DNA of 64,000 nt, taken from contig NW_003133344.1 in NCBI RefSeq assembly GCF_000003605.2, positions 76,259-140,258 of the forward strand, given 5' to 3'. The notes beneath the pieces were generated by a model. The model saw only the letters and a program-made list of their open reading frames with translations, was not told the origin of the DNA and searched no databases. Shown here piece by piece: positions 48,640 to 60,693 of the stretch. The translations under genes were made by a program, and so were the position numbers. The DNA is from Saccoglossus kowalevskii. Its lineage: Eukaryota > Hemichordata > Enteropneusta > Harrimaniidae. Numbering within the stretch: position 1 is the first letter of the stretch; each line of letters opens with the position of its first letter.

Positions 48640-49175
48640 CATTTTTAATCTTATCTGAAATCAAAATGATGTGCATCAAGGTCCTATAATGTCCAATGTA
48701 TATACCAAGTTTTAACAAAATCCATCTGTAAACAGCCGGAAAATGCTTGATTTTGATTTTTAGCACAAAAATGGCCACCGTTCAGCAATTTTTAATAGGA
48801 TCGTCAAACCAATATATCTGTATATCTATGATATGGTCTATAATGAATATTTAAAATTTGAACATAATCGGTCAAAGCAAGTCAGAGATATGGCACTATA
48901 ACTACATTCGTTAAAACAAAAAGGCCGCCAGTTGGCCATTTTTAATCTCATCTGAAAAACAAAATGATGAGCATCAAGGTCCTATAATGTCTAACGTATA
49001 TACCAAACAAAATCAATCTGTAAACAGCCGAGAAATGCTCGATTTGTAGGATTTTTTAGCACAAAAATGGCCACTATTCGGCCATCTTGAATCAGATCGT
49101 GAAACAAATTGAAGTGCATATGTATAATATTATGCATGATGTATGTGTGAAGTTTGATTGTGATTGGTCCAGGCT
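48640..49175. repeat. Tandem duplication, about 297-bp unit, two copies
   Basis: CCATTTTTAATCTTATCTGA at 48640 and CCATTTTTAATCTCATCTGA at 48937 each begin the same series: AAAATGATG.GCATCAAGG, TCCTATAATGTC, ATCTGTAAACAGCCG, TTAGCACAAAAATGGCCAC, and a GATTGGTCC-like end. The second unit ends at the LINE fragment. Non-coding; probably part of a dispersed repeat with tandem monomers. Confidence 0.75.
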
Positions 49176-49900
49176 ACAGTCACTTGGATAACCAAACAGT
49201 CTGCGGAATGCATTATTATAACGTACTTTAAAAGCGTTCATGTTCGATTTACGGTATGTGCACCACAATTGCCAGCAATAAAAAACGGAACAAAACGTTT
49301 GAAATAAAATGCATTTCACACGATAACTGCATTTGGCGAATCTACGTAACAGGCTATTAGCTCATGACCGTCTCTGGTTGTCAATGTCCATATCGTCATT
49401 TAAATCCGTAATCAATACATGACTGACGAAAGTAAAGTAGGATGTAAAGATGGATCGCATAGATTTCACAAACATGTACTTGTTCTCAAACCCTTGATAG
49501 AGGGCGCAGCAGAACTAAGGTTACTAGTATTAATTAATGTTTTGCCAACTAGGCACCCGCTCATTGTATTATTGAGTTGGATATTCAAGTTATCTACATA
49601 CACATTGAATAACACTGGCGACATAACACCACTCCCCCCCCCCCCACCTAGTCGCACCTAATTAGATACAGAAAATAGTCGCGGGACCGAATTTTCCCCG
49701 ATCGTATTGCGAGGAATACCAGTTCACAAGAAATCGAACGATGTATGCTGGAACCTTACGGTCTACTAGTTTACTAAACAGTGTCAAGCGATTAACTCTG
49801 TCGAAAGCTTTTGACACAACAACAAAAAGTACTACCGAGAGAGTTATGACGAATAGGCTCTTAAAACAAAATCCGTTGAATTATTCTTTTTAAAACCAAA
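49176..49900 (-). mobile_element. LINE reverse-transcriptase fragment lacking the ADD motif
   Basis: On the minus strand the RT reads SKAFDRVNRLTLFSKL and IVRFLVNWYSSQYDRGKFGP (49700-49850), then GVMSPVLFNVYVDNLNIQLN (49580-49650). After an internal deletion, SIKGLRTSTCL follows. The piece with (Y/F)ADD is gone. The thumb and tail follow as FAKCSYRVKCILFQTFCSVF and YNNAFRRLFGYPSDCS to about 49176. A run of C at about 49637-49646 (G on the coding strand) disrupts the GVRQGG site. The element is dead. It abuts the 297-bp repeat. Confidence 0.75.
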
Positions 49901-50970
49901 TTGATTGCTGGTAGTCATGAGTTCACATCTCTCAATAAACAAGTGTTCCAAACTGGCGTCAGTCAATACAACATTTACAAGTACAGTAGCAACCTTTTTG
50001 TTCTTCAATTAGATTCTTTGTAAAATTGAAAACACATTGCCACTTTTTGTCCCCCTGGCGTCCACCAGTATCCACCTTTTAAAAAAAGTTGGTACTTGAA
50101 TATAGGAACACTTCAATTGGGTAAAATGTACTTGGACAGTCATCAACGTACAAATCTCTACGAGTATCATCGGGTCGATACTTTCATCCTGTCTCATCCC
50201 AAGTGTTTATGTCATTTGCCAAATCACGTACGCACGTGGTTTCAAGCAAGTTTAAAAATTGTACAACTAATTTCTACTAATTCTTATTATCTTCAACATG
50301 CATATCATTGTTTTATCACAATATAATGTGGGGCGTATATAAATGTCTACCAGCGTAGACGAACTGGAATTTTGTTTTCAAAAGCAAGTGAATGAAATTC
50401 CAAACTAAGCCTCTGCATTCGTATTCGACTGAAACCATGACATACCAGGTCACATCAGATTCAAATTCTCACCTCAACATGAAAAAATAACGTGGATAAA
50501 GGTAACGTCCAAATAGATCAACAAGTGGTTCGATAGAAATTATTTGTTGAAGCGGGATTACATTACAGAAATCTCAACTGACTCAAAATTATTACATGCT
50601 TTGCACAAGGGGCAATTATTTAATACAACTATGTAATGCAGGGAACTTTTAAGGATACTGGACACATTTTTTTATTGGAGAAACTGAATTGAACTTTTTT
50701 TTGGTCAATCCATCACAAATCATGTGAATTTTCTTAAAATGAAAAAACATTACTGCTTGTAAAAACGTTAAATGGGCCCATTTACCAATTCAAAGCAAGC
50801 GCACATGTTTTTGTTTTGAAAACATAAGTACACGCAGTCTGTAAAAGATTGACTTGCAATTTGCAGTGTTTTTCCGCCCAAGATAAACATTTCCGGTGAC
50901 CGATAAGTAAACCACGCGTGACTAAAACGTATATAATCTAGCATTATACAGTAATCATGAAGCGCGGCAG
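49901..50970. other. No gene seen
   Basis: No recognisable frames on either strand. Confidence 0.5.
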
Positions 50971-51680
50971 AAGGAAAAAGAATGTCAAGAAATGGTCAGA
51001 GGAAGCACTTGTAGAAGTGAAGCGAATTTGATTAGAAATGCGTGAACAATATGAAAGGATAGATCACCAAGAAAAAGCATTCGACGAAAATTAATTTTCG
51101 GATGAATCTGAAGAGTTTTGGAAACTAAGAAAACAACGCTTCATATAGTGTTTCTGCTAAGAAAAATCGCTGGATGAGCAGACACCTTTAGGTGAGAATT
51201 TGATGCGACGAATCGTCGATTTAGACATCCTAAATTCAAGAAATCGCTGAACTGGCTTCTTGCAAAAAAAATGTGGTGTAGGTTCATCGGGGATCGTTGA
51301 AGAAAGCCAGTGGTTTGGGGACACATTTTACTCTTTCCTGAACAAATAAAAAAAGTGTCTCTCCCAAATCACAGCCGTTTCCGTCATCAAAGAAGAACGG
51401 GCGTTTACTTCGAGGTGAATAGAAAAATGGCTGTCGGTGGCCGGGCGAAGAGTCGTCAGAGTTCGGCGAAATTGTCGTCGTACACAAGATTGTCCCAGCC
51501 AGTGAATCGAAGACCATTCCTCAATCATATCAAGAAAGCTGTAGATAAAGCAGAAGTTTTTTGGAGGAAGAGTTTAAATCCGCTGCAAGGGAAGTCCAAG
51601 AAATGAAAACCGAAGCCTGGGAGATTCAAGACGATGGTACCGCGAACATCGTCTTATCTCCACAGACGAAGCAAATCGAA
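50960..51680 (+). pseudogene. Mutator-like transposase remnant, N-terminal half (same family as at 5-6 kb)
   Basis: It starts at an ATG near 50957 (MKRGRRKKNVKKWSEEALVE). Later pieces are VDLDILNS, CKKCGVGSSGIVEESQ, and in the next frame GVYFEVNRKMAVGGRAKSRQ, corresponding to the HSFDVNRKLVIAARGIG segment of the copy at 5.6 kb. Then come LSQPVNRRPFLNHIKKAVDK and EVQEMKTEAWEIQDDGTANI. The catalytic VSVDGSW segment should follow but the match stops near 51670. Several stops and frame changes are present. Opposite orientation to the first copy and clearly diverged from it. Confidence 0.6.
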
Positions 51681-53326
51681 TAGAGAATTATACATTTACA
51701 AGGCAATTAAATAAAAAAAAGCGCCGGAAAAAGCTATAGTGTACAGCTCGTGACTTGCATTTGCAGACTCGCAATTAAGTGAAACCGCCATTAACAAACA
51801 AACCGCACTGACAACACAAAATTGCCGATTAACCCTCACCCATACCAGACAATAACAAGACACCCTTTAATGGGAGTCGTTTGATAGTCGGTCTGAAACA
51901 AAGTTATGAACTTAAACGGCAAACACCACAAAGTTACCGTGTAAAGACAACGTACTGCAAAGTACACGTACACTTCCCTTCACAAGTATTGTAACGGGAG
52001 GTAATATTAACTGGGAATACAACCCTCAACCACCTTTTAAAGACGCAGACAATTGCCTCACAATTCGAACTGCCGAGTTAAATATGCAGAGATAATTGTA
52101 CACAACCGTGCAATCTGTCACTGTAAGAAGCACACAGAATTCCTCCTGCTCGCCACGTGCGAGTTCACAATATTTGCAATAATGACAACTAATATCTTTC
52201 TTAACACAATTAAACAGGCATACCAGCCTATGAGATACAAATAGAATAGACAGTCGAGATATATTGCGAGATGTGTGAAGACAAAAAAAAACCAGTGAGC
52301 GGAGCCGCTCGACGCGTTACAAAGACAATGACCTTTTTTTCAAATTTCTCGCAAAACAACAAATTTACAACCGCGGCAGGCAAACGGCACTATTCTGTAA
52401 CAAAATTCTGACCGAACAGCCTCAAAAAACAAACAAATTATAAGAAGACAGGAAAAGTTAACATTTTCGCTGAAAATGGTTTGATGAACGATTCCCGGAC
52501 GACAAGCACGTCTGCCTCCTCTGGTGTCTCGTGTCTTTCTGTAGTCAGCTGTATACAACACTTAAACATATGTAAAACCAATCCGCCAAAATGAAAGGAT
52601 GTTCATAATGCTTCCAAAGAGGGCGAATGTTGGGAAAATTAAAGTATTATGTCTCCCATATTATAATAACATACATAACAACTGCATAAACACGGAGTTT
52701 CATTTTACCAGCGAGCTTTCATGGAGGAACTACATTTCGTCGACACACCCCTGTCACATGACGTATTCCTCCGTTCATTAAAGATTCAAAATGGCCGAGT
52801 ACCTGACTAATGCAATTTTAATGCAATTAATTGAGATTGAATACATAACGAGCAAGTTTTGGTGAGTGAAATTCAGTGATTATTATTATTAATTTTGCAC
52901 ACCGAGCCAGATGATGAATGATGATAACAATAACGATGATCCATTTTGTTTTATTGGAAACAGATTTAGGGTTAACCATTTTAAATGAAGGGGAAAGCCT
53001 TTCACAAACACGGTCATCCATAACTTTTTGTTTTAACCTTTTTAGCAATATGAGTCGTATATTCATTACCATGCACAGTTTCAAACAACTTGTTGACTTC
53101 CAAATATAAATATTAATTAGCAGGTATTCACCTCCATTTTTTTTTATCTGGTGGCCCTTATATGTTTCGCGTAGACCCCAAAACAATGTATGGCGTTCTA
53201 TCGCAGGGGGCGATAACAACTGCCAGCCTTCTGTGGCATTTCTGCTCCATTACAAATTAATGACCCGGATATCCCTATTGAGGAAGAGCAGTGAGGAAGT
53301 GTCCATGGGCTGGGACGCTGGTTTCT
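51681..53326. other. No gene seen
   Basis: Non-coding. Nothing recognisable. Confidence 0.45.
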
Positions 53327-53330
53327 TTAA

Positions 53331-53456
53331 AGGGCGGCAGTCGTCGCGCCGCGTTCTGTTCGATAATGGGACTCATAGCGACGTATACAACGTGTGTAAA
53401 ATACATTGTTTATTTACATGAAATTCGAACACGCGCTGCGCGACGACCACCCTGCT
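53331..53456 (+). mobile_element. TTAA-flanked MITE, copy A
   Basis: It lies between TTAA at 53327-53330 and TTAA at 53457-53460. It starts AGGGCGGCAGTCGTCGCGCC and its end in complement reads AGCAGGGTGGTCGTCGCGCA, giving imperfect terminal inverted repeats. 126 bp, non-coding. A TTAA target fits piggyBac or Kolobok relatives. The inverted, similar copy is at 57172-57296. Confidence 0.8.
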
Positions 53457-53460
53457 TTAA

Positions 53461-56400
53461 ATGTCTCCGATATTAAGCCCCCGTAGAAGCTAAAGCTTCT
53501 TTGTATGTAAATGGCTATTTGCTTGTTAATAACAATACTATTCAATCTGTGATTTGGTCGCAGAAAATACCTGTTATTCCATTTATCACATGAGGTTTTT
53601 TGAGTAGGTGTAATGTGTTTACCGGAACATAAAACTATTAAGACAATTACGCCAATTTGCCTGAATATGCAAATTAGGTACGGGCCATTCCAACTTGTTC
53701 AATGTTAACATTAGTTTTCCATTATAGCATTATAGGACGTTGTGGAAGGTCTAAAACACAAATGTATCCGTGATGTTTATCGCACTGACTATTAATGAAT
53801 GACATGGGTTATTTTCAGAAGGCCTGACTGATCATATGACAAATATTTTCGACAGCCAAAATCCGTTTATATAGCAATTGCCTCGCCATTATGCCTTGGT
53901 AGATCATTTCAAGAGAATACGTAATACATTGTTCTATATTTTTCATTGAGTACACTCGTGCGTCAAACTCGTCTCGTCAAGTAAATTCGTCTTCAAGTGT
54001 GTTACTCGTCTTGGGCGCTCTTAGGAAAGACAATGCCGTTGCATTACGTTTAAATCACGGGTGACATCACATTATTGTATTGTGCGGATGTTTTGGGGGA
54101 ATAACGGCCGTGTCAGGCGAGATAGTTCTCGAACCACATGGAGACTTTCTATGACAGTTCTTGAACTTCTACAATTCACCTGCACATCAACAAATGAATG
54201 AATGTGAGTTCAACTTCCTTATTTTTAAAATATTGTTTTGTTTGGTTATTGCAATACCAGGGAGTCAGACCCAGTTTAATTTAAATCAGCCAAGTAGTAG
54301 GGTAGTCGTTCTGCTGACTGGGCTATGCTGGTAATTGATCTAGATATGAATACTGCGTGTATCAGGTGTGCTACGTCCGGGTATCAGAGTATTTTTTTTC
54401 AACTCCCCATTCCATTGTTCATCTACACATAACTACAGGGAGTTCGACTAGTGTAAGTACATGTAAGCGGTGGAGGGCGATGTTTGGGGCAAATAATTTA
54501 ATGATCACATTGTGTGTGCGCATGGAACCAGAAAATAGGGTAACTAGTAACATATGTCGTAATATTGACTACCAAAAAAAACAAAAATTACAAGGATAGA
54601 GCTGCCGTAACATTCCCTTTCTTATTTATTCTTGCCCAGAGATCTGTCTTATTACCTTTCGATCATCCAGCTATTACCAATTGAATAACGGTTATGTAAC
54701 TTCCCCACTCTCTTCCTTTAAAAGGTTCCATCTATGTTCTAGACTTGCGCTAACACGGACAAGAACTAAACAGTATGTTTTACGACAGGCACATCACACC
54801 GTTCGAGGGTAAATGGCCAACATTGCCAGTTAAAATTGTGTTTGTTTGTTTGTTTTTTCTTTTTCAACCATGTTTATAATGAATATGGAATATAAACTTG
54901 CCTTGTCTTCAGAGTATGTTTATGTTCTATGTGTCTATTGCATATTAAATTTAATAACAGAAATTATAAAAAAAGATGGAAAAAACATAATAAATTAACG
55001 AGTCAGACAATGGTGAAACATGTTTGAATTCAGATCTCTTCTGAAATCCAATCTCTTTATGTCTGTAGGACAATTATTTTTAAAAAATTGTGAGCTTAGA
55101 GTTATCTGGCAATAAATAGTCACCGATGTTTTCAATAGCAAGCCCTCCTGAATTGAGAGTAACTATTTGTTCATAACTTATAATAAAATCAAAATTTTCC
55201 GTTTCTATTTGACCATTTGTCAAGCGTAACACTTTTTCAAAATTTCAGGACAAATGATCCATGATTTCCGAAATTATCTTTTCCATGGCAACCATGAAAA
55301 TCAACTGATGACTTTTTGAGTTGTAATGAAAAAATTATTTCTGAAATTATTTTATTTTATTCATGGCATGACATATCTACCAAAATCGAACTGATTAGTT
55401 CAAACCCTTCAAAACTTTTCGAGTATTAAATACAAAATAATTCCTAAAATGGCCGTTTCCCGAGAGACAGTACCGACAAAAAAATAGAAAAATATTGGAA
55501 AAAAAATTGTGAAACCCCCAAAATCTTGGAGAAAAAGGGTTACATATTGACAAAACAAAATAGAAATCATGGCGACAAAAAAGATACATACTGGTGATAA
55601 TATAAATGTATAAAATGACGCAAATACATCCACAGTATATCAACGACTCACCATGATCTTACACACAGCAGGTTCACGATCGCACACGAATGGATAAATT
55701 AGTAGGCGGTAAAGAAAGGCTGAGAGGCCAGTAATGAGAAGTATGCGATACATGAAGACCACGGAGGGCGGTGTGTAAACAATATTTATGGAAACAATAT
55801 TTATAAACAGTGTTTATGACATCCAAAATACATGCAAAGTTGATTTTGTATAACCATGGTATAACAAAGGCCGGGTATAACTTTTATTCAACTTACCTGA
55901 TTTCTACTTTTATATTTTTTGTTTTTACGTGGAAACCGAAAAATCCAATCCTTCCACAACATCAATAAAATTGTTTCTCATGACGGGGGAAATGACCAGA
56001 AGTTGTGTTTGTTTTTCGACCAATCAGAATGCTTGATTGCGGGACTCAATAATATACACTAAATGTCGTGTTTTCGAGTCTGACTAGTTCTCTTGTTATC
56101 TTCATAAACTCCCTTACTGGGAATTTCGCACGCCTTTTTGTCATAAATTGACTTTTATATAGATCATGTGACATAAATGATGCAACAATAAATTTACTGT
56201 GTTCGGAAAAGACACAAACGTTGGGTTTTCATACAATGGTCGATATGACACACACTGCTCGTTGAGGTAGGTTTTTAGGGTATTTATATTTTTTTATTTT
56301 TCATTTAAGTTCATGAATATTCCCTTTGGCAAATCTTGCAAAGTTCAACGATCTCGGTTTGCACTGCATTCCCGTATTGCGTAACATTTTTAAGGACGTT

Positions 56401-56888
56401 TATTGTATATTCCATTTTAAACTAGTTGACAGAACTCACTGAAGATATTCAAAAGGCTTGCAGTCTTGACATTTTATCTCGGGGAAACAACACACCTTTT
56501 TTATAGGCGACTAGATCAACTGTTCGTTGCTGAAATCTTATTTGTGCGTGGCACTGTATATTCATGGTTTGTTTTTGATTTTTAAACACACATATTAGTA
56601 AATTATTTAGTGTGTAAAGAGTAATGTAATGTAATGTTTTGTTTTGTCCATGTTGTCCAGAAAGGTATTGCCAATCAGTGTTTCGCAAATAACTTGCGCC
56701 CTCTATCGATATGGATTTGTGGAGGTTGTGTGGGGGCGCAACTAATACAACTTTATCATATTTATGTAGCGCTTCAACCTGGCTCCGAGTATGAATCTGT
56801 TTGTAGCTAAATTGCGGATTTCTGTGTTTTGATTTGATCATTGTTAATTACCGCTTAATGAGATCTACTTGCAAGCAACGTTGTTTGT
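53461..56888. other. No gene seen
   Basis: Non-coding. A GTTT repeat lies near 54838-54855. A 130-codon minus-strand frame at 56449-56841 has no recognisable motif and lies in the likely 3' flank of the copper transporter. Confidence 0.45.
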
Positions 56889-59800
56889 TTAGTGACAATG
56901 TTCGTTGATATCAGTCATTGTGGTTCTTTTCCAGCCAAACAGATAATAACCCAGTGTTAAACCCAACACTACGGACAGGAACAACCACACACTGTATGTC
57001 ATCACTATCAACATGAGGGCGTAGCTAAGAGTAACCTGTACTAAGTGAAGACCTGTCTGCAAAAGGTGGTATGAATCAATGAGACTCTTCGTGAGAGACC
57101 TGAAAATATAAAGATATCCATTACGATAAAACGCACGCAGACAATGGACGAACGCTTTATGAACCCTTTAAAGCGCAGTGGTCGTCGCGCGGCGCGTGTT
57201 CGAATTTCATGTAAATAATCAATGTATTTTACACGCGTTGTATACGTCGCTATGAGTCCCATATCGAAGAGGACGCGGCGCGACGACTACTGCCCTTTAA
57301 GATGAAACATGTTTGATTAAAGGCGAGATTGCGCATATATGAATGGTGAAAATGTAGAGTAGAATATAATAATAATAATAAAGTTACAAGTTTATATAGC
57401 GCTTAGTATCCAACGCAGTGATGCTCAATGACGTTTAGTTTCACAGATAGGCTTGCTGAAACAGGTAAGATTTGAGTTGAGTTGAATTGACTTGTACGTG
57501 AGTAGTAAAATTTTGAAATGCACCCTATACTGAAATGACAGCCAATGTAATATACGAAGAACAGGAGTGATATGACCAAATTTTTTGGTACGTGTAAACA
57601 GACGGGCTGCTGCAGTTTTGAGCCCTCTGAAAGCAGGTGTATCTGTGAATTTTGTAAGTAAGGCATTGCCGTAATCCAGTTTAGCGGTTATAATAGAGTG
57701 AATGAGTTTAAGACAGGCATGCTCAGATAGATGTTGGCAGATGAGTCATATGCGTCTGATATGCATGTATATGCTCTGGCATGTACTAATGATGTGTTTA
57801 CTGAACTGAAGTGAATCTTCGAATATGACACCAATGTTGCGAGCTGCTTTAACCGGTTTAAGGAGTGTTGATCCAATGTTAATACCATGCAGTGCAAGCG
57901 GTTTGGAGATTTTTGGAAGTTTTAGCAATATCTCTGTTATACCATTATTTAGCTGTAGTTTGTTGTTAACCATCGAATGTGAATTACATCACAGATTTAT
58001 GTGAGATAGCGTCACAGCTCATCATGATGTAAACTGTTGTTTAGTGTACAGTCAGGGCAGATATTGAATGAAACTTGAACTTACATTTTAGTTTTCATTT
58101 GGTTTACTTCACTGATTGATAAAGTTCCTGTCGACACGGAATGTTGGGTGGGTATTTTCATACTTCCCCTAGCCAGCCATTCTCTAAGTTGTTTTAATCC
58201 CTCATATAGTACAGCAGTCAGCGCAATTACAATACACGAACCAATCCATCCTATATACACACGGAATACCAAAAATATAATCAAAAGAATAACAATAGCT
58301 CATTGATTAATAACAAAAAAGGCCGGGCAGGTATATGTACTTTTTATATTAAGCTAGTATTACAGTGTTGACTGCTTATATGGCATATATCTTCTCTGTA
58401 GACAAAGATACGTGTTATAATTTCATTATATGCGAAATATTGATACAGTACTTTATTTAAATGTATTTAAATACTACACATGTATAATGAATTATTATTT
58501 ATATGATAATTAGCATAATGTTCCATAATTCCGGACTCAAAATTTCAAATTGAGCTAGTACCGCTATGCATTATACCTGACAGGATTTGCAGGATTGTGT
58601 AGACTCTATTAAAATGCATGGGTTATCACGGAAATATAGAATAGTTCTAGGACGTAATGAGGTTTAATCGAAACATTATTTTCATTGTGAAACGTACAGG
58701 ATATGTTCACTCCAATCGAATTACTTCATGTATACCACGTGACCATATATTTCTCAGTTACTGATTTGACTATGTACTGGTTTGGGTTTGTAAATTTCTT
58801 TTTGACAATGGACTTGAATATTGTTTGCGTGTGCTGTTAGTTCTCCTTAAACATTAGTCATACATACCTCCAGTGGTCATTACGTGCCATTCATAAAATA
58901 AAATCGTAACCATACTGTCAGTGTGGAAGTACATCTATCGAAATAAAAACAATGCAAATAAATTGAAAGTTACATAAATTTAGGAAATAATTATAATGAT
59001 TCCATGGCGGAAATTGATTCTTTAATCGTGTATGTTTGTTGAATTAAACTATATGGTAGCATCTTACCTTCATTTCGTGGCTCGTATCATCGTCATGGTC
59101 ATGTTCATGTTCAGTGGACATCATATGATGATGAACGGTTGTCGTTTCGTCCTGAAATATGACGTAGTGTATTGTATGAGACGGTTGGTGTACGCTGTTA
59201 TATTGGTTGTTGACATATCTCTTTAAAGCGGGGGAGTCGTCACCCGCGCATGCGTCAGGTGACACAACTAGCAATTCTCACTCTAGTTATGTACTAATTA
59301 TCAATGATAATAGATACTGTCAATGATGCCGTGGATGACTACTACTTTCAGATGGACACCCGTGAAATTATGTCTCGTACATTATTTTGAGGTAGTAATT
59401 AACAACGTGGGAACGTTCCGTTAAGTGTAACTATTTATATACAATTTAATAATTGTTATACTTAATCTTGTTTTATAAATTTGAGGGTGATCTCACGGGG
59501 ATGCATGTGAATATGGAGTAACACAATGATTTCATTTATCGTTAAGTGTGACAGTTTGAAGATGATACCATTGTGCTATTAATATGATTGGTTTAACGTT
59601 ATTGATATAATTAGTCATCAAAATGCGATTGGCTAAAGTGACTTCTCAGATGTACCAATTTTTAAGCACAAGTTTGGAGATGAATAAAGATGAAAAATTG
59701 TAGTCAAGAGAAACCGATGGGTTGTTGAGTGACCCTGAAGCTGTGAATTATGTGTAAGTATTTTAATGGGATTTCCTTATTTGAGAGGCAAAACCAAATC

Positions 59801-60693
59801 CCGTTGTTCTCTCGCTCACATCGAGATCTCGGCGGCCATTTACATCTGAGGTAAATAAAGGTTGATCACTACAGTTTCGCGAACGTGGGTGGGTTCAAAG
59901 TTGACACGCAGAAGTGTTCACGTGAGGACAAGTAATGTGCATGTCTTAGGGCAAACTACTGAAACCGAAATATCTGTGAAGTAGGTCCCCTTTTTCTCCC
60001 ATTTTTAAAAATATATTTCCTGACGCAAAAACAATAAAGAGTAAGCAGCTATGCATGATCTTTAGCGTGCATTTCAAAATAGATGAAACACTAAATAGGT
60101 TAACATGTTAAATTAATTTACTGGTATATATTGTAAACAATCGGCGCATAATACCCGTCCGAGTTTAAAGCCTGTGGTGTAAAGCCTATGCTTTGTCTGG
60201 TGTGCACGTCATTGTCGCCTGCAACCCGTATGCTTTGCTCGATGCGTTGCCCTGTAAATCACCAATGTAAAACGACCTTTAATGGACAGCCCGTGGAGAT
60301 CACTGGAATAGTTAAACGAGACAAGTAGGCACCATTTAAATTATTGAAGGGCACGGTAGCAACATGAGAAAACCTAATAGATATGAAAACGCCATGTTTT
60401 CATTTATCGCGGGTGAGGCAATCATGAGTTATCCCAAAGACAATAGAAAATCAGCAGCTGAATATCAATCAACAAAATGGCGCCTCCATCGAACTACATC
60501 TGACAAACCGATTCCATCAGATTACAAATTTCGGGAAGCGTTTTCACTGATTTCCAAGAATTATTATTGGTCCCTTTTCATGTCAACGTTCGCAGCAAAG
60601 CTGATTTTCAAGTGAGCTTACCTGTGACTGTGCCACACCCGATATAACAACAACCACAACCAGCCAGGATACTACATTTCGCTGAAGCGACAT
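56889..60693 (-). CDS. SLC31A1: High-affinity copper transporter, CTR1/SLC31A family, five exons, intact
   Basis: Exons (minus strand): 60693-60622, 59151-59068, 58934-58868, 58250-58085, 57099-56889. All four introns are GT-AG and every phase fits; the total is 600 nt, 199 residues plus stop. Residues 1-24 (MSLQRNVVSWLVVVVVISG..) form a cleavable-looking signal peptide. Residues 25-52 are His/Met/Asp-rich (HHHMMSTEHEHDHDDD), the extracellular copper-gathering tail. MYFHTD precedes TM1 (about 74-90, then YEGLK). A cytosolic loop follows (about 91-138). TM2 carries the MxxxM copper motif (M159-M163) in SYALMLIVMTYS. TM3 carries GxxxG (G176-G180). The protein ends EHCH (197-200 boundary, HCH at 197-199), the copper-donating tail. 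CTR1 works as a homotrimer pore importing Cu(I) across the plasma or endosomal membrane. The symbol is by family; orthology to CTR1 rather than CTR2 is inferred from HCH and the His-rich N-terminus. Confidence 0.95.
57172..57296 (-). mobile_element. TTAA-flanked MITE, copy B, in intron 4 of the copper transporter
   Basis: It lies between TTAA at 57168-57171 and 57297-57300. In complement it starts AGGGCAGTAGTCGTCGCGCC, matching copy A at 53331 throughout (shared TGGGACTCATAGCGACGTAT and TTTACATGAAATTCGAACAC) with scattered differences. 125 bp. It sits about 70 bp from the acceptor of the last exon without disturbing it. Confidence 0.85.
57370..57985 (-). mobile_element. L2/CR1-type LINE fragment in intron 4 of the copper transporter
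   Basis: On the minus strand, VNNKLQLNNGITEILLKLPK and AARNIGVIFEDSLQFSKHII are the RT thumb region. IITAKLDYGNALL, LKTAAARLFTRTKKFGHITP and LRILHWLSFQYRVHFKILLL follow, the typical L2-style tail. After LTYKSI an internal deletion joins directly to YLFQQAYL. The 3' end is a TTATTATTATTATTA repeat at about 57366-57381. It is 5' truncated and frame-broken. Confidence 0.85.

Noticed and set aside
54277-54350. Possible tRNA (GGTAGTCG and GATCTAG boxes)
   Set aside because: Box B is poor and no cloverleaf can be drawn.
57403-57666. 87-codon minus-strand frame as a gene
   Set aside because: It is an out-of-frame reading of the L2-type LINE fragment.
59224-59256. Third TTAA MITE copy (TTTAAAGCGGGGGAGTCGTC)
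   Set aside because: Only the first 20 or so bases resemble the other two and no matching end is present.
60364-60615. 83-codon plus-strand frame inside intron 1 of the copper transporter
   Set aside because: Antisense to a spliced gene, overlaps its intron donor side, and has no recognisable motif.
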